Source: Chlorops oryzae (taxonomy: Eukaryota > Arthropoda > Insecta > Diptera > Chloropidae). Taken from it: a stretch of DNA of 64,000 bases. The notes under the pieces are model-generated. The model did no database searches, was not told the DNA's origin, and worked only from the letters and a program-made list of their open reading frames with translations. This document shows positions 57,897-64,000 of this stretch, one piece after another (the stretch's first letter is position 1; each line of letters begins with the position of its first letter). The translations under genes were made by a program, and so were the position numbers. The stretch lies in contig CM035807.1 of assembly GCA_020466095.1 (NCBI GenBank), forward strand, positions 77,145,367 through 77,209,366, written 5' to 3'.

Positions 57897-60289
57897 TTGA
57901 ATGGCTGCATTTGAACGTCTCGCAACTTTTCTCACTTTTTTTTTGTGCCTATTTCTGAGCCTGCTTAAAAAAATACCTAAAACTAACATTGGACCAAAAA
58001 ACGGCGTCAGATCCAGAAGTCTCACTGAACGTACTAAAAGTTTTCGTGTTCGCTAAAACCGAGTTGGCGAACTATATAGATCCGTTGGCTCCAGATTTAG
58101 CCACAAAATCAGAGAAATTTTAGACCCTAGACCTAGAACCGCTGGATCTATGTAGACCTTAAATTCGATTTAAGCCGCCCCGGAAAGATATAATAAGAAC
58201 CGTGAGACCCCTGTGCCTGGTACCTTTTTTGTGGAGCTGTGTATTTCTTCAAAAACAATTTCCGCATGAACTTTTGTTTCGACCGAATAATCGAATCAAG
58301 CAATAATGTAGTAAGAACAGTGATACTGCTTCTGTCTCTCCCCCCTTCTCGCGAACATACATTTTTCGGTGGAATTTAGGGAAATCACAACGCAGCACCT
58401 TTCGATGTTTAGTCTCCAGCAGCAGCAAGCGGCAAAATCTATGCAAATTTCATTTCATTTGTTACATTATTTTGGAAAATGAATGATTATTGTGAAATCT
58501 GTTATTGCTTTTGTTGCGCTTTCACAATTCAACCAAGCATCGAAGCACCGAAGCAAAGGAGCAGATGTTGAAATGCAATACGGAAACGGATATCATTGAC
58601 ACATGCTGCTGTGGAATGTTGCAAAGCAAAGCGAAAAATTTCTCTCCTCAAATCTCGTTTAGAAACTACTAATGCAGACAGCATACGTACGTATATTCCC
58701 ATGTTGTAATACGAATTTTCGAAGGCTTAATCGAGACTGCTCCATTAAAATCCAAAAATTTCTTTATCTGGTTTCCAGATGTTCCGTTTAAATATCAGAA
58801 AAGGAAAAAAAAAACTAATGCCAAAAAGATTGTAGCGCAAAAAATGTTCTCTTTTTCCTGTTGATGCTGCTGCTCGCTGCATGACTTAATTAACTTAATT
58901 GACGCAATAACAGTTCTCCCGGTTGAACTTTGTGCTCAGCGAAACTCGTGCTGCAGTGCTGGCAGCGAGCAAAGGATTGCGCAAAAATGTTGGTAAAAAT
59001 TTTTCGTGTATAATTGCGAAATTATGCAAATGATGTGAATGCACCTTTTGCGTGCGCGCTTGCCTAGCTGAAGCCGAAGCGGAAGCAGAAGCCGAAGCAG
59101 AGGCCGAAGCCAAAGCCGAAGCCGAAGCTGAAGCTGGAGCTGAAGAATCATGCAACTTTTCTGCCGCTTCGCTGGCAACTTAATTGAATTAAATTCTCGG
59201 AATACCGTGGGGTGCGCGTGTGCAGGCGATACGTATACGCCCCATGGCACCGGTAAAGAACTCCGCCGAAGGTAAACGAAAACTTACCAAAGTCGGAAGT
59301 TCCTTTTAACAATTTATTTTCTTTTTAATTTCAATTTGGTTTTTTTTTTATTTTTGAATTTTTATTTTATTCCTCACAACAAGTTTTGCTTGATTTTTGA
59401 AAAGTTTAAGCTTCATTTTAGCATGTCCCGCCTTGGACATTTTCCCTTTTTCTTCCTTCGTCTGTCACTTGTACGAGAAAGTTTTCGTTGAAGTTTTTCC
59501 ATTCCTGTTTCCTTTCCGCATGCATGTTTATGCAAATTCCGTAGTAACGTGACACTTATGATGCATATGCCATATAATTTTAATTAGATACGCATTCATG
59601 GAGTTGCTAATTTTTGACAAGGAAACGCTTCTATGTGACTTCCAAATTTGATTTATGAAGCAGTATATTAAGCAGTCGGCTTTTGCACGTATGCGTTCGA
59701 AAAAGTCTCTGCAGGCATAGCAAAGCATATTTCGCTATAATTTCCTACAATTATTTTAATAAAAAATTCATTTTTTTATAATTTTCCAATTCAATTTACT
59801 TCGCACCTCAAGGAGCTCATAGTTAGGGCTCAGGAAAAAAATGCATTCACGAAAAATTCGTTAAAATCATTGAAAAAATTCTGGTAAAGTCCCCCAGCTC
59901 ATTTCTCTGAAAAATTTATTTAGGGTCTTGGTTTTATGGTTTGAAATTCATGAAAATTTTTTTTATTTTGAGGGATTTCTTGTATTTATTGCAATTGAAA
60001 TGCAAGAAAATATTAATAGACTAGAAAAAAATTGTATTTGAATTGACTTTTTGAGCATAAGTCAAAGATTTTACAGACATTATCCAGTTGCAATAATTTG
60101 AACACTTTAACGGCATTTTTTCATTTTTAGGGCTTTTTTCCGAGCCCTTATAATTTTTATACTCGGTCATTATTAATTTGTTGTGCTTAAGCTTTTTTAC
60201 AATGTGAAACATTTGAGGTCATAGAATGTCCAATTGCTTAAAGTCGTTGATATATATAGAAAATCCCTGTATTAAGTTCTGCTAGATTG
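57897..60289 (+). other. Intron stretch with one hexamer repeat
   Basis: The GAAGCC/GAAGCT repeat at 59069-59146 translates as Ala/Ser-rich low complexity on the minus strand. No gene or transposon end is recognised in the remaining AT-rich sequence. Confidence 0.4.
59069..59146. repeat. (GAAGCC)n hexanucleotide repeat
   Basis: Thirteen imperfect hexamers with drift to GAAGCT and GAAGCA. Confidence 0.85.
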
Positions 60290-61010
60290 GCTACAGGTTA
60301 TATCGGTAGAAGAGTACGAGCGTTATCCGTCCGTGGCACTGCGTGGGAGTAGACTATTGTGCCAAACCCGTAACCTTCTAGAGTATCTTAGCTACTCCAG
60401 TGATGTCTAGAAAGATTTTCATCCTTTCTAGTTCAATTGCCACCAGTTCCGTCTGTTGAATGATTTCCTTTGTCTATATAGCGCAGGACATTCTGCCAGT
60501 ATTTGTAATGAGGTTTCTTCCTCTTCCAGGCATAATCTACACACTTCGCTATTTGATCCGACTGCGGAAGCGGGCAGTTGTTTAGTCTTACTTCAGGACA
60601 GATTCCTTGACGAAGGGTAAATGTTGTTTGTACCGATTTGCTTGCATTTGCCTGTATGCGCCAGTCTTCGAGCCAAGTGGTTGCGCTATTGATTTTTTCC
60701 TATAAGTGTTTTGTGGCAGTTTTTGGATACAAGGGGAGGGGACATAATCCATGATTTTTACCATAAAATGCCTTGCCCAAATGTATGACCTAAGCACACC
60801 GTAGCAGTGGTGAGCTAAGCATAGTTTTTACTTGTTCAACAATACTGTGTGCGAAACTTGATCGCAGGCTTGTGTGACATCAATAAACGCACCAATCCAG
60901 TACCCTTTTCTCCAAGGGCATTCCTGGCAAACTGGTTGGTTCATGATGGTTGAATAAGCGTTGTGGAATCCGAATTGGTGTGCAGGAACAAGTTCACGAC
61001 GTGCAACTAT
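60290..61010 (-). pseudogene. Jockey-type non-LTR reverse transcriptase relic
   Basis: Minus-strand frames, broken by stops and shifts, show in order an HQFGFHNAYST segment (near 60960), a GAFIDVTQACDQVSHT segment (near 60880) corresponding to the RT block holding a catalytic Asp, and SYIWARHFMVKI (about 60750-60790). More decayed sequence toward 60300 resembles the thumb region. The order and spacing fit Jockey-clade RT. The YADD-type block is not identifiable. No open frame spans the domain. Confidence 0.75.
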
Positions 61011-61355
61011 GTGAAATATGAAAATTGTTTTTGAGAAGCAGAAATTAAATTTAGCAGACTACCATACCAGGGCCCTTTCTACGAGGTGTTCTTCAGGCGT
61101 CCAGAGGTTCAGAAATAAAAATTTTTGTTTCAACAAGAAGTCATTTTATATTTGAATCACATACGCCCAATTTTTTGACAAAGACTTAAATTTAAAACTC
61201 AACTTTAAGCGATTTAACTCGAAAATCTAGTGTGTTTGTTGTATTTTACGCCGAGATTTAACTAAATCGAGGCTAAGCTTCTGTCAACAAATTGGGCAAT
61301 AATCGTTCATATTTAATGTGAAATCTGAAAATTAGGCCCTTTTATTTTCCTTTAA
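61011..61355 (+). other. Intron stretch with nothing assigned
   Basis: AT-rich sequence between the Jockey relic and the piggyBac-type element. Confidence 0.35.
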
Positions 61356-62309
61356 TTCTTTCCGGGGCACTATAAGTAAAGGGTAAAAATTTAAAAAAAT
61401 TTCTATGGAACTTTATTTATTAATGGTATCTAATGTAAGAAATGTAAAAAAAAAATTGTATCCTTCGAGGATTCTATGAAAGGATGTTGTACTGTACTTA
61501 TACCACTGCGCATGATGAACACGATTTATTTGTGAAAGTTACTAAAAACAAGCTTTCGTTTTGCTAAGGCACAACGGCACATTACGAGGAGATATATATC
61601 GATTCAGTTTTTCGTTGGTGTCCAGTCGTGCTGCAGAGAGCACATCGTCTTAAGGTAGATCTCAGTGGCTGGTATGATTGACATAGTGATGAAATTGTAT
61701 CAAATTTGAAGTTCTTCAGCGGTATTTCTTACCCCGTGCTTTTAGCAATAATAAAGGCATTCACGACTGCCACATCAATGCTTTTGCTTTCTTCGCAAAC
61801 CACATCTACATCGATAATAGGATCAGCATCTGGCGGATCAGCTGCTAAGTCAATTTCGTTGTCGGTCGTTTCCAACATATAGCCAATATTACTGTCCTTG
61901 AGTTTTCTTGACATATTGTATTTAATGCGTAGCGGTATGTTTTTTATACCACAAGTTTTAAGCAGTCGCAAAAACAACAATTACGCTTTTTATTAATTAC
62001 ACGTCAGCAATACGTTGAGTTTACACACAACTTTTCTGATAATTTAACAATATGAACCTGCACTCAGCTGTCTTTGCGAAATATGCGTGAATTAATTTTG
62101 AAGCTTCCCTGACGTAAACTTTTGCGCTCAAAAATAAATACATATATATCTATTTCTTTCACACACTTGATGTATTTTTTTTTAGAAAATATTATATAAT
62201 CATAATTTTATCTAGAACAATCGTATTTGAAGCATACCAATGCACACAAAATGTAGGATAATTTTTTAAATAGGTGGTATAGTTTCTATACCACCGGGCC
62301 GGAAAGAGT
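61356..62309 (-). mobile_element. Internally deleted piggyBac-type element
   Basis: TTAA flanks both sides (61352-61355 and 62310-62313). The ends TTCTTTCCGGGGCAC and complement CTCTTTCCGGCCCGG are inverted repeats. Close to the right end, 62274-62296 is a perfect palindrome with 10-bp arms (GGTGGTATAG) around TTT. The minus-strand frame inside (61729-61914) has the acidic look of a piggyBac-like transposase N-terminus. At 954 bp it lacks the catalytic domain. Confidence 0.75.
61729..61914 (-). pseudogene. PiggyBac-like transposase N-terminal remnant
   Basis: From the internal Met at 61914 the frame reads MSRKLKDSNIGYMLE, then an acidic stretch rich in Asp and Pro (DPPDADPI). It ends about 60 codons later. 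An acidic N-terminus near the element end is usual for piggyBac-type transposases, and this one lies in a TTAA-flanked element. The assignment depends more on that context than on sequence identity. Confidence 0.45.
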
Positions 62310-64000
62310 TAAACTAATTTCCTAAGCATTTAGTATAGGACAGAGATACAATATTGATACAGTCAATTTTTCATTCGAGCCTAGTTTTTTGAAAACTCTC
62401 ATGTAGTGCTTTTTTTTTTAAATGTATAATATGAATTTATATACACTGCATTACTGCGTATCTAATGCCAATATTGCTTTATTCAATTCTGTGAATGATT
62501 TAGAATCATTCGTTGCCATTTTTGAAATAAATTATTTAACAAAGAAAAGGTAAATATGGATATTTCTGAAAAAGTAAACAGTGGCGCATATTCTTTAACA
62601 GAAAAAAAAACGAAAGAGTTCAAACAAAAAATGGAAAATTTGTCAATTTTTCTCTTCATAGCCTTTGAATTTTTTGAGAATGTTTCATATAGGCAAATGA
62701 ATCCACCCCTGCAGATCTCTGGTATAGGATCCCTTTAACTCGCCTGCCCAGCAGTCCCCTAGGATCCCAGTCCAAAAGTCATTTATAATAAATTAATAAA
62801 TATTCAAAAGGCAGGTCTTAAATGAAAAACCTGGTGCAAGCAATAGCGGAAGAGAATATAACTATAAGTTATAAGGTCTTTGCTACAAACAAAGCTTCTA
62901 GATTGAGTGGCTTTATTTCTTTATGTTGCACTCATTTTGATTTTCTTCTTATGATAGCCAAATTTTCTTAAGTTCTAAAATCAAATGACGAAGATCAAAT
63001 GGAACTCTTAACTTTTCTGCTTTGTTTGCAATTTTATGAAATTTTCAAACATAAACTTTGAATTTCATCCTAATTGACATCCTTTAATTGAATTAGAAAA
63101 CGCAAAATTTTGAGCAGCATTTAAAATCATAGCAGTGGGAACAATTTTCCGATATGTCTGCTTTTACTGTGACAAATATTTCGAAAGTTACTAGCATAAT
63201 TGGCGTGAAGATATACTCACTTGATAACAAGCAGCAGATGCGTCTTCAGAATATCAAACGCAAATGGCCCGAATGGGCTTTCGTAGGACACAGCACAACA
63301 ATTCGTACAGACATCAGTGCAGATCTATGCACGGCAGAGCTCTTTAAAACTTTAATCTTGGCAATAAATTCAACTTATTGCCTATCTCGCTTTATTCGTG
63401 TGTGTGTGTTTGTGTGTGTCTGTCTGCCCGTCCGTCTGTCCCTGCCGGTCTGAAATGATGCTTAACTGGAAGGCAAACTTGAAATTGCGATTGTGCACGT
63501 TATCTTTCGCACTTTCAGAGACGCACAATAGAATTACACACGTGCAATGCACAATTGTATGCATAAATACGAACAAACGACAAAACATGCTCCATAAGAA
63601 TATGCCGTTCGACATGGCTGTGTGTGTGCACAAAAAGTTTTTGGATATATCGAGTGCATAAACTGGCTTGCACTTTATAGACTCATATGATTGCGAAACT
63701 TTTGCAACACATGCAAACTAAATCACAATTGCAACAAATCGAATCAACGCAGAACTTTCTTCCTCCTTTCTTTGTCCGCTTCTTTGGTTCGTATTTTTTC
63801 CCCCCCTCACTCTCCTTTCGAGTTCGACTGCTGCTGCTTGCTAGAACACAAAAATGCTCATACATATTTACTTGCGGGCTCCCTTGAGGACCATCTCTCT
63901 ACTTGAGACTTAAGATTACGCATTTCCGAACTTTTGTCATTCCAATTGTTCGATTGCGAAAATTGAACGCTTAAACCAGCTTTCTCGCACACACACACAC
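62310..64000 (+). other. Intron stretch to the right edge
   Basis: A (GT)n/(GTCT)n tract lies at 63397-63440 and (CA)n at 63987-64000 reaches the edge. No RRM2 exon or other coding exon is recognisable, so the host gene must continue beyond the window. Confidence 0.45.

Noticed and set aside
58895..59250. Ala/Ser-rich minus-strand frames
   Set aside because: Generated by the GAAGCC hexamer repeat.

Overview
This window looks like 64 kb of a higher-dipteran genome, most probably a tephritid-type fruit fly or close relative. That is an inference from three things: the Bruno/CELF exons, mini-me-type dispersed elements with (GTCY)n and (TA)n tracts (known from Diptera), and AT-rich introns full of TACATATG-type low complexity. 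It is almost entirely intron. The only host coding sequence I can support is a set of small plus-strand exons of one RNA-binding protein gene of the Bruno/CELF family (aret or bru2 type; I cannot separate them from the N-terminal half alone).

Gene layout. Exon A (9935-10221) carries a start codon, an acidic N-terminus and the first half of RRM1. Exon B (11015-11097, 83 nt) carries the second half of RRM1. Exon C (16654-16702, 49 nt) encodes the CELF signature MHHPIQMKPADSENRN and ends in phase 1. No RRM2 exon follows in the remaining 47 kb, so the next common exon lies beyond 64000. A separate Gly/Asn-rich exon at 42525-42873 has its own ATG preceded by an in-frame stop. It ends at a donor in the same phase, and with the same leftover G, as exon C. 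It looks like an alternative first exon that would give an isoform without RRM1.

Repeat landscape. The introns are a palimpsest of degraded transposable elements. Many can be delimited by inverted termini and target-site duplications (TSDs). hAT-like elements with 8-bp duplications are at 1167-1322, 5885-6995 (with another at 6100-6811 nested in it), 8693-9374 and 19215-20486. TTAA-flanked piggyBac-type elements are at 22707-23221, 37574-37821, 38240-38324, 55243-55351 and 61356-62309; the last keeps a short N-terminal reading frame. Pogo/Tigger-like elements are at 14067-14400 and 33424-35319. Elements with 9-bp duplications are at 13305-13869 and 49159-49351. A foldback element built of 21-bp units is at about 7251-8281. 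Mini-me-type copies are at 4999-5710 and 51909-52860. Coding relics of mariner, a Ty3/gypsy gag, a LINE RNase H and a Jockey-type reverse transcriptase are at 28.7, 48.3-48.9, 29.7-30.1 and 60.3-61.0 kb. Several tRNA-like SINE heads are scattered through the introns.

The clearest evolutionary record is a piggyBac-type element that inserted into a MITE at 22.7 kb. The uninterrupted sister copy sits at 45.7 kb in the opposite orientation. I see no tRNA gene of functional quality, no rRNA, no CRISPR array and no prokaryotic feature.
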